Program-made: the position numbers and the translations under genes | Notes under the pieces: model-generated | What the model was told of the DNA's origin: nothing | Seen by the model: only the letters and a program-made list of their open reading frames with translations | Database searches by the model: none | Assembly (NCBI RefSeq): GCF_021601625.1 | Contig: NZ_BQHR01000021.1 | Coordinates: 1-64,000 of the forward strand | Length of the DNA stretch: 64,000 nt | Direction of reading: 5' to 3' | Origin: Pseudomonas paraglycinae | Lineage (GTDB): Bacteria; Pseudomonadota; Gammaproteobacteria; Pseudomonadales; Pseudomonadaceae | Part shown: positions 8,683 to 18,962 of the stretch, in pieces | Layout of the letters: each line of letters opens with the position of its first letter | Position numbering within the stretch: the first letter of the stretch is position 1

Positions 8683-9921
8683 ATGTTGAAAATCAATGGC
8701 GAACGCCTGTGGGCGAGCCTGATGGCCATGGCCGAAATCGGTGCGACAGCCCGGGGCGGCAGCTGCCGTCTGGCATTGAGCGACGAAGACAAGGCCGGTC
8801 GCGAACTGTTCGCCCACTGGTGCCGCGAAGCCGGCATGACCCTGAGCGTGGACGCCATCGGCAACCTGTTCGCCCGTCGCGCCGGCACCGATCCGGACGC
8901 CGCGCCAGTGATGATGGGCAGCCACCTTGACACCCAGCCCGAAGGCGGGCGTTTCGATGGCGTCTACGGTGTGCTCGCCGGGCTGGAAGTGGTGCGTTGC
9001 CTCAACGATCTGAACATCCAGACCCGCAAACCGCTGGAAGTGGCGGTGTGGACCAACGAAGAAGGCGCACGCTTCACCCCGGCCATGTTCGGCTCGGCGG
9101 TGTTCACCGGGATCATGGAGCTGAACGCCGCTCTGGCGGTGCGTGATGTCGATGGCATCAGCGTCGCAGAAGCTTTGCAGCGTACCGGTTACGCCGGTGA
9201 TCGCCCGTTGGGCGGCGCGGTGGATGCGTATTTTGAAGCGCACATCGAGCAAGGCCCGATTCTCGAAGACAACGCCAAAAGCATCGGCGTGGTCACGGGC
9301 GGTCAGGCGATCCGCTGGCTCGATGTGCGCGTGGAAGGCATGGCCGCCCACGCCGGCACCACGCCGATGCCGCTGCGCAAAGATGCGCTGTACGGTGTGG
9401 CGCGGATGATTCAGGCGATTGAAGGTCTGGCCGCAGATTTTGCCCCCGAAGGCCTGACCACGGTCGGCGAGTTGAGTATCAACAAGTCCTCGCGCAATAC
9501 CATTCCGGGGTTGGTGAATTTCACCGTCGATCTGCGTCATCACCGGGACGAAGCGATTGCCGCCATGGAACAACAGGTCCGTGCCCGCTTGCAGGCCATC
9601 GCCGACGGCCGAGGCCTGAACCTGACGATCACCCCGCACTGGATCAGCCCGGCCACGCCGTTCGACGCCGAATGTGTGGCGGCCGTGCAAGAGGCGGTGG
9701 ATGCGCTGGGCTACGCTCAGCAGTCGATTGTCAGCGGCGCCGGCCATGACGCGATTCACCTCGCGCGTTACTGCCCGACGGCGATGGTGTTCATCCCGTG
9801 CGTTGGCGGCCTGAGCCACAACGAAGCCGAAGACGTGTTGCCCGAAGACGTGAAGCAGGGCACCGATGTATTGCTCAACGCCGTGCTGGCCCGCGCCGGT
9901 CGAATCGAACAGGGAACCTGA
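8683..9921 (+). CDS. M20-family Zn-dependent amidohydrolase (carbamoylase type)
   Basis: Member of the amidase/hydantoinase/carbamoylase branch of peptidase family M20 (N-carbamoyl-L-amino acid hydrolase, beta-ureidopropionase, allantoate amidohydrolase), 412 aa. Metal-ligand motifs are visible in order: G-S-H-L-D-T-Q-P-E-G-G, N-E-E-G-A-R-F, A-H-I-E-Q-G-P-I-L and, near the end, S-G-A-G-H-D-A. The dimerisation-domain segment A-H-A-G-T-T-P-M is present. ATG 8683 is chosen for the AGGAGA in front of it; a GTG at 8653 would overlap the transporter gene. The protein is cytoplasmic and probably releases ammonia, carbon dioxide or an amine from the imported substrate. Confidence 0.88.
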   Translation: MLKINGERLWASLMAMAEIGATARGGSCRLALSDEDKAGRELFAHWCREAGMTLSVDAIGNLFARRAGTDPDAAPVMMGSHLDTQPEGGRFDGVYGVLAGLEVVRCLNDLNIQTRKPLEVAVWTNEEGARFTPAMFGSAVFTGIMELNAALAVRDVDGISVAEALQRTGYAGDRPLGGAVDAYFEAHIEQGPILEDNAKSIGVVTGGQAIRWLDVRVEGMAAHAGTTPMPLRKDALYGVARMIQAIEGLAADFAPEGLTTVGELSINKSSRNTIPGLVNFTVDLRHHRDEAIAAMEQQVRARLQAIADGRGLNLTITPHWISPATPFDAECVAAVQEAVDALGYAQQSIVSGAGHDAIHLARYCPTAMVFIPCVGGLSHNEAEDVLPEDVKQGTDVLLNAVLARAGRIEQGT

Positions 9922-9924
9922 ACC

Positions 9925-10950
9925 ATGCGCAGTTTTTTCCACCCCGAACAATTGCTCCACCATCCACGCAGCTATTACTCGCGCGGGCAGATGCGTACGC
10001 CGCAGGAAGTGCCCGAGCGTGCGCAACGTCTGGTGCAAGCCGCCCATGGCTTGGGCTTCAGTGTCGAGCAACCCGCCGATGCCGGCCTCGCACCGTTGCT
10101 GGCGGTGCATGGCGCGCCGTATCTGACCTTTCTTCAGGAAGCGCACGCACGCTGGAAAGAAATCCCCGAAGACTGGGGCGATGAAGTCATGTCGAACATC
10201 TTCGTCCGCGAGCCCAACGCCTTGCGCGGCATCCTCGCCCAGGCGGCGCGCTATCTGGCGGACGGCAGTTGCCCGGTCGGCGAGCAGACCTGGCGCTCGG
10301 CCTACTGGTCGGCGCAAAGCGCAGTGGCCGGGGCGCAGGCGTTGATTGATGGCGAGCCGGCAGCCTACGCCTTGTGCCGTCCGCCGGGGCATCATGCCCG
10401 GGCCGAAGCGGCGGGCGGTTTCTGCTACGTGAACAACGCAGCGGTGGCGGCGCAGGTGCTGCGCGACAAGTTTGAAAAAGTCGCCGTGCTCGACACCGAC
10501 ATGCACCACGGTCAGGGCATCCAGGAGATTTTCTACGACCGCGATGACGTGCTCTACGTCTCGGTGCATGGCGATCCGACCAACTTCTATCCGGGCGTCG
10601 CCGGGTTTGCTGACGAGCGCGGCAGCGGCGCGGGGGAGGGCTTCAACCTCAATCTGCCGATGGCCCATGGTTCAAGCGAAGCGGACTTCCTCGGGCAACT
10701 TGACGTCGCATTGAACGCGGTACGCGAGTTCGGCGCCGAGGTGCTAGTGCTGTCGTTGGGCTTCGATATCTATGAGCTGGACCCGCAAAGCAAAGTTGCC
10801 GTGACCCGTGAAGGCTTTGCGGTGCTGGGCGAGCGGATCCGCAGCCTGGGCCTGCCATGCCTGATCGTGCAGGAGGGCGGTTATCACCTGGAAAGTCTCG
10901 AAGACAACGCCCGGGCGTTTTTCGTGAATGGCGAGGTGTGGCAGCACTGA
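9925..10950 (+). CDS. Histone deacetylase-family protein / acetylpolyamine amidohydrolase-like
   Basis: Arginase/deacetylase-fold Zn hydrolase of 341 aa. The family signatures are intact: R-P-P-G-H-H-A (paired active-site histidines), D-T-D-M-H-H-G-Q-G (zinc Asp and His), the second zinc aspartate in S-L-G-F-D-I-Y-E-L-D-P and G-G-Y near the C-terminus (catalytic tyrosine). Bacterial relatives remove acetyl or acyl groups from polyamines or other small amines. It starts three bases after the amidohydrolase stop, so it is in the same operon. The next gene to the right is the activator gene at the head of the amine-dehydrogenase cluster, which makes an acyl-amine substrate attractive but unproven. 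Confidence 0.87.
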   Translation: MRSFFHPEQLLHHPRSYYSRGQMRTPQEVPERAQRLVQAAHGLGFSVEQPADAGLAPLLAVHGAPYLTFLQEAHARWKEIPEDWGDEVMSNIFVREPNALRGILAQAARYLADGSCPVGEQTWRSAYWSAQSAVAGAQALIDGEPAAYALCRPPGHHARAEAAGGFCYVNNAAVAAQVLRDKFEKVAVLDTDMHHGQGIQEIFYDRDDVLYVSVHGDPTNFYPGVAGFADERGSGAGEGFNLNLPMAHGSSEADFLGQLDVALNAVREFGAEVLVLSLGFDIYELDPQSKVAVTREGFAVLGERIRSLGLPCLIVQEGGYHLESLEDNARAFFVNGEVWQH

Positions 10951-10989
10951 GGCAATCCACCTGACGAAGCGCCCTGTGGTGCTTGCCAT

Positions 10990-11025
10990 CGCCCTGACGT
11001 TAACGTAAACATTGGCGTCAGGGCG
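10990..11025. promoter_or_regulatory. Inverted repeat with nested palindrome before the sigma-54 activator gene
   Basis: Ten-base arms CGCCCTGACG and CGTCAGGGCG are separated by 16 bases. Overlapping the left arm is a perfect ten-base palindrome, ACGTTAACGT (10997-11006). The right arm is followed by GATGTAAAAAAG but has no T-run, so it is either a weak terminator for the preceding operon or an operator for the activator gene. Confidence 0.5.
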
Positions 11026-11067
11026 CTGATGTAAAAAAGCGCAAAGCGGACCGCTCCGGAGCGCTTG

Positions 11068-12971
<1,904 letters not shown>

Positions 12972-12972
<1 letters not shown>

Positions 12973-14690
12973 TGCAGCGCCTGTTCGTGCGGCTGATCGA
13001 CAGCCAGAACCCCGCCGCACTGCAAGCGGCGTTGCGTTGGCTGTACGGTTTCGTGCGGCCGCAGCGTTTGGCCATTGCCGGCCTGCTCGGTCTTTCGGTG
13101 TGCGCGTCGCTGCTGGTGCTGGTGCAGCCGTGGCTGATCAAACTGCTGATCGACGACGGGCTGCTGGCGCGCAACTTTCCGATGCTGGTACTGATCGCGG
13201 TGTTGATGATCATCGCGGGACTGCTCGGCACGGCGTTGTCGGGGATCAACCGCTATCTGCACACGCGCCTGTCCGGGCGGATTCTGTTTGCCCTGCGCGA
13301 TGACCTTTACCGGCATTTGCAGAAGCTCTCGCCGAGCTTCTACGGTCAGCGCCGGATCGGCGATCTGATGTCGCGGCTCGACGGCGATGTGGCGGAGATT
13401 CAGCGCTTTGCCGTGGACTCGTTGTTCTCGGCGGTATCGAGCGTGATCGGCTTGGTGGTGGCGATCGTGATGCTGCTCACTCTGTCTTGGAAACTCTCGT
13501 TGCTGGCGCTGGTACTGATCCCGCTCGATGTGCTGTGGCTGCGCTGGATGCGGCGCAAGGTCGAGCGCGATGTGCGGCAGTTGCGCGAGCGTTCGGCGGA
13601 CATGTCGTCGTTCATGGTCGAGACCTTGCCGGTGATGAAATTCATCCAGTCCGCCGGCCAGCAACAGCGTGAAGCGCGGCGTCTGGAAAGCCTCGGGCAA
13701 GGCTACATGAACCAGTTACTGCGCCTGCAAGTCACCGAGTTTTTTACCCAGGCCGTGCCCGGCACATTGACCTCGCTGTCCCGCGCCTGTGCGTTTTTGA
13801 TCGGCGGTTATTGGGTGGTGCAGGGCACCTGGCAACTCGGTGCGCTGATCGCGTTTTCCACCTATTTGGGGATGGCGGTCGGGCCGGTGCAAAGTTTGTT
13901 GGGGTTGTACGTGGCGATCCAGCGCATGACCGTCAGCCTCGGTCGGGTCATGGAGTTGCGCGGCGAAGAACCCACGGTGTTTTCACCAGCCGCGCCGAAG
14001 CCTTTTCCAACTTCGGGCGAGTTGCGATTCGATGCAGTTCATTTCAGCCATCCGGGCCGCCCAAGTACGTTGAGCGGCATCGAGGCGACGATTCCCTACG
14101 GTTTGAAAGTCGCCTTGAGCGGCGGCTCCGGCGTCGGCAAATCGACGCTGATCGACCTGCTGCAACGGCATCACGATCCGCAGGCCGGGCGGGTGTTGCT
14201 CGGCGAAGTGGACCTGCGTGAACTGGAGCTGTTCGAGCTGCGTCGACGCATCGCCGTGGTCAGTCAGGACATCGTGCTGTTTCGCGGCAGCCTCGCCGAC
14301 AACCTGGCTTACGCAGTGCCGGACGCCAGCCGCGAAGCCATCGCCGAAGTCGCACGGCTGGCGCAACTCGACAGCCTGATCGCGTCGTTACCCGAAGGCC
14401 TCGACAGCCCATTGGGCGAGCGCGGTCAGCAATTGTCCGGTGGGCAGAAACAGCGCATCGCGATTGCCCGGGCGCTGTTGCAGGATCCGCTGATTCTGGT
14501 GCTCGACGAAGCCACGTCGGCCGTCGACGAAACTACCGAGCGCGAGGTGATCGAAGCCATCGACCGCTTGTTTGCCGGGCGCACGCGGATCCTCATAAGC
14601 CATCGTCCGTCGACCCTGGCCGATGCCGATCTGCGCTTTGAATTGCTCGACGGTGTGCTCATTTCGAAAACGGTGCTGCATGAAGCCTGA
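12972..14690 (+). CDS. qhpF: QhpF-type peptide-exporting ABC transporter
   Basis: ABC half-transporter of 572 aa with the permease domain fused to the nucleotide-binding domain. Six membrane segments occupy about residues 1-310. The ATPase shows Walker A G-G-S-G-V-G-K-S-T, signature L-S-G-G-Q-K-Q-R and Walker B L-I-L-V-L-D-E-A-T. In characterised QHNDH systems QhpF exports the crosslinked small subunit QhpC to the periplasm, and the position next to qhpE and qhpG supports this role. ATG 12972 follows a possible GTG at 12969; both overlap the regulator stop. The 3' end overlaps the protease gene by 11 bases. From sequence alone it would only be a generic ABCB-type exporter. Confidence 0.88.
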
Positions 14691-15357
14691 GTTGCGTATC
14701 GGTGTGGTCGACAGCGGACACTCGGCAGCGCAGCGGGTGCAGGTGATTGCCGGGCGGCGTTTCTCGTTGCTGGAGGATGGCCTGGCCGAATCGGAGTTGC
14801 GCGACGATCCTCTCGGGCATGGCAGCGCAGTGATCGAAGCAATCAGTCGTCGGGCACCGGCCGCAAAAATCTGCGTGGCCCAGGTGTTCGATCAGCGCGG
14901 CGTTACCAGTGCATTGCAGATCGCCTCGGCCATCGACTGGCTGGTGGCGCAGGACGTGCGGCTGATCAATCTGAGCCTCGGCCTGCGCCAGGATCGCAGC
15001 CTGTTGCGCGAAGCCTGCGCGGCGGCGGTGGCCCGTGGAGTGTTGCTGTGTGCGTCGAGCCCGGCACAGGGCGCGGCGGTGTTTCCGGCGAGTTATCCGC
15101 AGGTGCTGCGGGTGACCGGCGATGCCCGTTGCACCGATGAGCAATGGTCATGGCTCGATAGTGCGCAGGCGGATTTTGCCGCGTGTGTTCGTGGCACTTA
15201 TCCGGGGCAGTCCGGGGCCAGTCTGGGGTGTGCAGCGTTGAGCGGGCATATTGCCCGTTATCTGCTGGAGCATCCGCAGGCGAGCAATGCCGAAGTTATC
15301 GACTGGCTGAAACAGCACGCTCGTTATCGTGGTCCTGAACGGCGTTTCGGCCCATGA
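14680..15357 (+). CDS. qhpE: QhpE-type subtilisin-like leader peptidase
   Basis: Small S8-family serine protease of 225 aa without a signal peptide or pro-region, so cytoplasmic. The catalytic triad can be placed at Asp11 (G-V-V-D-S-G), His47 (L-G-H-G-S-A-V) and Ser181 (S-G-A-S-L-G-C-A). The usual oxyanion asparagine of subtilases (A-A-G-N) is not visible; the equivalent stretch reads C-A-S-S-P-A-Q-G. In QHNDH biogenesis QhpE removes the N-terminal leader of QhpC after crosslinking. The gene starts inside the end of qhpF and its stop overlaps the qhpG start (ATGA), giving tight coupling of the three maturation genes. Confidence 0.87.
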   Translation: MKPELRIGVVDSGHSAAQRVQVIAGRRFSLLEDGLAESELRDDPLGHGSAVIEAISRRAPAAKICVAQVFDQRGVTSALQIASAIDWLVAQDVRLINLSLGLRQDRSLLREACAAAVARGVLLCASSPAQGAAVFPASYPQVLRVTGDARCTDEQWSWLDSAQADFAACVRGTYPGQSGASLGCAALSGHIARYLLEHPQASNAEVIDWLKQHARYRGPERRFGP

Positions 15358-16649
15358 CTGCGAGCCTGATTCTCGGTGCCGGTCCGGCCGGTGCAGTGGT
15401 TGCATTGGGGCTGCGACGACTGGGTTACCCCGTGACGCTGGTCAGCGAATGGCGGCGGTTTGCGGCGCTCGAAGGCGTCTCGCAACGGGTGCTGGAGGCG
15501 TTGCGCGGTGCCGGGTTGAATCATGCTTTGACGAACGCCACGTTGCCGTCCCAAAGGCAGGTTTCGTGGAACGGTCAGCAGCATGCGCAGAACATCGAGT
15601 TTCTGCTGGATCGCCCTACCTTTGATCGCGGTTTGCGGGAAGATCTGCGGGTGGCCGGAGTTGAGGTGATTGAAGGGCGGATTTTGAATGTTCAGTCCTC
15701 GGCCGACGGCCATCAGGTAGAACTTGATGGCGGGCAGAGGCTGACGGCAGATTTTCTGGTGGAAGCCCGTGGGCGACAGGCGCCAGCGTCGGGCAAAGGT
15801 CTGCGCGGGCCGGAGACGGTCAGCCTGCTCAATCGCTGGCAAGGCACGCCGGGTGTGACTGCCAGTGCCGTGGAAAGCCTCGAGGACGGTTGGGCGTGGA
15901 TGGCTCGACGGGACGATGGTCAGTGTTATTGGCAGTGGACAGTGGATGTGGCCAGCGCCCAATTGCCGGGCAAGGCGCAGTTGCTCGATTACTGCCGCGC
16001 GCGACGTCTGGCCTCGGATTTTACTCAATCCTTCTTCGCCGGCGGGCAGGAATTGGAGTTGCAACTGCACGCTCGCAGCAGCACCGCGATCCTTGCCCCG
16101 AAGGTCTGTGGCGAAAACTGGATTCGTGTCGGCGATGCAGCGATGGCAGTGGACCCGCTGTCGGGCAACGGGATCTTTCAGTCGCTGTCCTCGGCGTTGC
16201 AGGCGCCGGTGGTGATCAACACGCTGTTGCGTAAACCTGAGCGGGCGGCGCTGGCGCAACGTTTTCACCGGCAACGTGTGGAGCAGTTGTTCCTGCGCTT
16301 TGCGCGGATCGGTCGGGACTTTTATGCCGATGAACGGCGCTGGCTCGATCGGCCGTTCTGGCAGGCGCGGCGACAGTGGCCGGACGCTGAAGTGGCCCAT
16401 GCTGCGGTGGATTTTTCCGCGTTGCGGATCGAACGAATGCCGGTGTTGCGTGACGGGTTTGTCGATGAAGCCGAGGTGGTGATCACGGCGGATCAACCGC
16501 TGGGGATCTGGCATGTGCAAGGTGTCGAGCTGGCTCCGCTGGTGCGGCGCTTGCGCGATGAACCGGCGGATCAGGTGTTGGCGGGATTGACGCTTGAGCA
16601 GGGGCGAGCCGTTCGCGGGTGGCTGTTGGCCCAGGGTTTCAAACCCTGA
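15354..16649 (+). CDS. qhpG: QhpG-type FAD-dependent monooxygenase (CTQ biosynthesis)
   Basis: Flavoprotein of the p-hydroxybenzoate hydroxylase/halogenase fold, 431 aa. The N-terminal FAD motif is L-I-L-G-A-G-P-A-G-A-V and the second flavin motif is G-D-A-A-M-A-V-D-P-L-S-G-N-G (about residues 260-273). In the known system QhpG hydroxylates the tryptophan of crosslinked QhpC, the step that creates the quinone of cysteine tryptophylquinone. It is the last gene of the rightward operon, overlaps qhpE by four bases and converges with the aldehyde dehydrogenase gene, leaving 16 bases between stops. The family assignment is clear; the specific role rests on the gene neighbourhood. Confidence 0.87.
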   Translation: MTASLILGAGPAGAVVALGLRRLGYPVTLVSEWRRFAALEGVSQRVLEALRGAGLNHALTNATLPSQRQVSWNGQQHAQNIEFLLDRPTFDRGLREDLRVAGVEVIEGRILNVQSSADGHQVELDGGQRLTADFLVEARGRQAPASGKGLRGPETVSLLNRWQGTPGVTASAVESLEDGWAWMARRDDGQCYWQWTVDVASAQLPGKAQLLDYCRARRLASDFTQSFFAGGQELELQLHARSSTAILAPKVCGENWIRVGDAAMAVDPLSGNGIFQSLSSALQAPVVINTLLRKPERAALAQRFHRQRVEQLFLRFARIGRDFYADERRWLDRPFWQARRQWPDAEVAHAAVDFSALRIERMPVLRDGFVDEAEVVITADQPLGIWHVQGVELAPLVRRLRDEPADQVLAGLTLEQGRAVRGWLLAQGFKP

Positions 16650-16665
16650 GCCGTGAGCGCAGTCA

Positions 16666-18156
16666 TTACAACTTGATCAACACCGACTTCAGTTCGGTGT
16701 AATGCTCGATCGCCGCATACCCCATCTCGCGCCCGATCCCGGACATTTTGTAACCGCCAAACGGCAGCGCCGGATCCAGCGCGCTGTGGCAGTTGACCCA
16801 CACCGATCCCGATTTGATCCGCGGAATCATCCGGTGCACCGCCGCCAGGTCGTTCGACCAGATGCTCGCGCCCAATCCGTAAGGGCTGTCATTGGCCATG
16901 CGCAGCGCATCGGCCTCGTCATCGAACGGAATCGCCACCAGCACCGGCCCGAAGATCTCTTCCTGCACCAGCGAATGCCGCTGATCGACATCGACAATTA
17001 CCGTCGGCTTGACGAAGAACCCCGGCCCGAACTGCTCGCCACCGCAGGCGATGGTCGCCCCGCTTTCCCGGCCCATTTCGATATAGTTGTAGACCCGCTC
17101 CTGCTGACGCGCGGAAATCAGCGGGCCCATATCGATGCTCGGGTCGAGGCCGTTGCCGAGCTTCATCGCATTGGCGATGTCGCTGATATCGGCCACCACA
17201 TTGTCGAAATGCTTGCGCTGCACATACAGGCGCGAACCGGCGCAGCAGACCTGGCCCTGGTTGAAGAAAATCGCACTGGCCGCACCCGCCGCGGCGGTTT
17301 TCAGGTCGGCGTCGGCCATGACGATGGTCGGTGATTTGCCGCCCAGTTCCAGGGTGACCCGGGTCATCGAGTCCATGGCGATCTTGCCGATTTGCTTGCC
17401 GACGGCGGTGGAGCCGGTGAAGGTCAGCTTGTCGACCTGCGGGTTGTGAGTCAGCGCGGAACCGGCCGTGATCCCGGTGCCGGTGACTACGTTGAACACG
17501 CCTTCCGGATAACCCGCCTCCAGCACCAGCTCCGCCAGTTTCAGCGCGGTCAGCGGGGTTTCGTCGGCCGGTTTGAGCACCACGGTGCAACCGGTGGCCA
17601 GCGCCGGGCCGAGTTTCCAGCAGGCCAGCAGCAACGGAAAGTTCCAGGCGACGATGGCGCCGACCACGCCCACCGCCTCGCGCCGGATGAAGCTGTGGAA
17701 CTGATCGCCGGGCATCAGCGGCAACGAAACGTCGACGCTGGAACCTTCGATCTTGGTCGCCCAACCGGCCATGTAGCGCAGGAAGTCGATGGCCAGTTGC
17801 ACGTCCATCACCTGCGCCACCGCCGCGCTCTTGCCGTTGTTCAGGCATTCCAGTTGCGCCAGCAGCTCGGCGTCGCGCTGCATCAGGTCAGCGAGTTTCC
17901 ACAGCAGGTTCTGCCGCTCGCGCGGACGGGTTCGGCTCCAGGCTGAATCATCGAAGGCTTGCCGGGCGGCGAGCACCGCGCGATCGACATCTTCCGGCGT
18001 GGCGCGCGGTACCACGCACAGCACTTCACCGGTGGCCGGGTTGTGCAGCGGCATGGTCTGGCCGTCGGTGGCTTCGACCCAGTCGCCGCCGATCAGCATG
18101 CGTGGCGGGCGCTGGATAAAGGCCGAGGTGGCAGGGAGCAGATAGGGCAGGGGCAT
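16666..18156 (-). CDS. Aldehyde dehydrogenase (phenylacetaldehyde dehydrogenase-like)
   Basis: NAD(P)-dependent aldehyde dehydrogenase of 496 aa. The catalytic cysteine is Cys304 in G-Q-V-C-C-A-G-S-R; the general-base glutamate lies in L-E-L-G-G-K-S-P; cofactor and structural motifs P-W/A-W-N-F-P and G-S-T-A-V-G-K are present. The reading frame stays open to 18306, but ATG 18156 has AGAGG at the right distance and gives the family's normal length. A -24/-12 promoter lies 43 bases upstream of the start. Sitting inside the amine-dehydrogenase cluster, it should oxidise the aldehyde made by QHNDH to a carboxylic acid. Comparable 2-phenylethylamine gene sets of Pseudomonas putida also pair the two enzymes. 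Confidence 0.92.
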   Translation of the reverse strand: MPLPYLLPATSAFIQRPPRMLIGGDWVEATDGQTMPLHNPATGEVLCVVPRATPEDVDRAVLAARQAFDDSAWSRTRPRERQNLLWKLADLMQRDAELLAQLECLNNGKSAAVAQVMDVQLAIDFLRYMAGWATKIEGSSVDVSLPLMPGDQFHSFIRREAVGVVGAIVAWNFPLLLACWKLGPALATGCTVVLKPADETPLTALKLAELVLEAGYPEGVFNVVTGTGITAGSALTHNPQVDKLTFTGSTAVGKQIGKIAMDSMTRVTLELGGKSPTIVMADADLKTAAAGAASAIFFNQGQVCCAGSRLYVQRKHFDNVVADISDIANAMKLGNGLDPSIDMGPLISARQQERVYNYIEMGRESGATIACGGEQFGPGFFVKPTVIVDVDQRHSLVQEEIFGPVLVAIPFDDEADALRMANDSPYGLGASIWSNDLAAVHRMIPRIKSGSVWVNCHSALDPALPFGGYKMSGIGREMGYAAIEHYTELKSVLIKL

Positions 18157-18198
18157 GGCGAAACCTCTTGTTGTTCGATGGGATCGAGAGGAGCTTTC

Positions 18199-18213
18199 GC
18201 AATGGTTGTGCCA
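18199..18213 (-). promoter_or_regulatory. Sigma-54 (-24/-12) promoter of the aldehyde dehydrogenase gene
   Basis: On the minus strand the sequence is TGGCACAACCATTGC, with GG and GC exactly ten bases apart, an almost perfect match to TGGCAC-N5-TTGC. Transcription would start about 30 bases before the ATG at 18156. Confidence 0.8.
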
Positions 18214-18287
18214 AATGCTCGAAGGTGGCGCACAGCCCGGTTGCACGGGCGAAAGGAGGAAGAGTTTGAGTGGCAATGAGGGTGAAT

Positions 18288-18305
18288 TTGTCTCAAAACG
18301 CGACA
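18288..18305. promoter_or_regulatory. Candidate activator binding site upstream of the aldehyde dehydrogenase
   Basis: The sequence TTGTCTCAAAACGCGACA (18288-18305) lies about 75 bases upstream of the -24 element. It matches 14 of 18 positions of TTGTCTCAGACTGCAACA at 19072-19089, upstream of qhpA. It contains a TGTC...GACA dyad. Proposed as the binding site of the sigma-54 activator by distance and recurrence only. Confidence 0.45.
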
Positions 18306-18512
18306 CCCGTTGAGAAGCAAGATACGCGTCCTACAAAGCCAATCCAGCTGTCACGGGGCCTTGGCGAAGTCGGGCCGTTTCAGGTGTAGGAAAAGTCGCG
18401 CGTCTGACAGTTTTTACCGACTGGTGGAGGCATGAGGTACGAGCTAAGTTGCTTGGTGTATAGGGTTTTCCTGCCACGGATTTGGCGGGTCAGTGTCTTC
18501 ACAGGGATGTCG

Positions 18513-18710
18513 ATGAACAACTTAACCATTCGATGGCTAACCAATTTTACGATGGGCGTGGGGACTGGATTTCTGGTGACAGGGATTGCGGCGCTATTGA
18601 TCGGCGACTTGACCGATGTCGATACGATTCGGGCAGGTGCGTGGATGGCTTCAACCAGTTTTTGCGTAATCGTTACCTCATTCGGTGTTGCCATGATGGA
18701 GGGAAAATGA
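18513..18710 (+). CDS. Small membrane protein, unknown
   Basis: Unrecognised protein of 65 aa. The frame is open from 18432, but ATG 18513 has AGGGA seven bases upstream. Two hydrophobic segments are visible (about residues 10-30 and 43-60) with an acidic connecting loop (G-D-L-T-D-V-D), so it is probably a two-pass inner-membrane protein. Its stop codon overlaps the start of the next small gene (ATGA), so the two are likely co-expressed. The pair sits between the aldehyde dehydrogenase and qhpA but ends in its own terminator. No function is inferred. Confidence 0.55.
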   Translation: MNNLTIRWLTNFTMGVGTGFLVTGIAALLIGDLTDVDTIRAGAWMASTSFCVIVTSFGVAMMEGK

Positions 18711-18910
18711 TGGCGGCTTTTATTGTGGGGCTGTGGTGTATGGGCGTCAGTATGCTGCTCATGTATGCGTATCACCGGGATCGTCGAATTCAAGCGGCCC
18801 AGCGTGATTCCGCGGCATTGGCAGCCAAGGCCGGCGCCCACTGTGAATGCTCGATGGTTTGCAACCATTGTGGGCGTTACAAGGTTCACCCGGACAACTC
18901 TGTTCGCTAG
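18707..18910 (+). CDS. Small membrane-anchored protein with a C-x-C...C-x-x-C motif, unknown
   Basis: Unrecognised protein of 67 aa, starting at ATG 18707 or the adjoining ATG at 18710. An N-terminal hydrophobic segment (about residues 3-22) is followed by a basic, alanine-rich stretch (H-R-D-R-R-I-Q-A-A-Q-R). A C-terminal cluster H-C-E-C-S-M-V-C-N-H-C has the spacing of a small metal site. It overlaps the preceding small membrane gene by four bases and is followed by a strong terminator. A role in metal or redox handling is possible, but nothing in the sequence proves it. Confidence 0.5.
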   Translation: MMAAFIVGLWCMGVSMLLMYAYHRDRRIQAAQRDSAALAAKAGAHCECSMVCNHCGRYKVHPDNSVR

Positions 18911-18931
18911 GCGCGGGTAAACAACCAATAC

Positions 18932-18962
18932 AAGAGCCCCGTCATTGGCGGGGCTTGTTTTC
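18932..18962 (+). terminator. Rho-independent terminator after the two small genes
   Basis: AAGAGCCCCG pairs with CGGGGCTTG across TCATTGG and is followed by TTTTCG. It separates the two small genes from qhpA. Confidence 0.8.

Noticed and set aside
8536-10668. 710-codon minus-strand frame across the amidohydrolase and deacetylase genes
   Set aside because: It spans two genes with intact catalytic motifs on the other strand and has antisense-like composition.
18215-18245. Possible plus-strand -24/-12 element (TGGCGC...TTGCA) near the aldehyde dehydrogenase
   Set aside because: The GG-to-GC spacing is 14 instead of 10, so it cannot work as a sigma-54 promoter.
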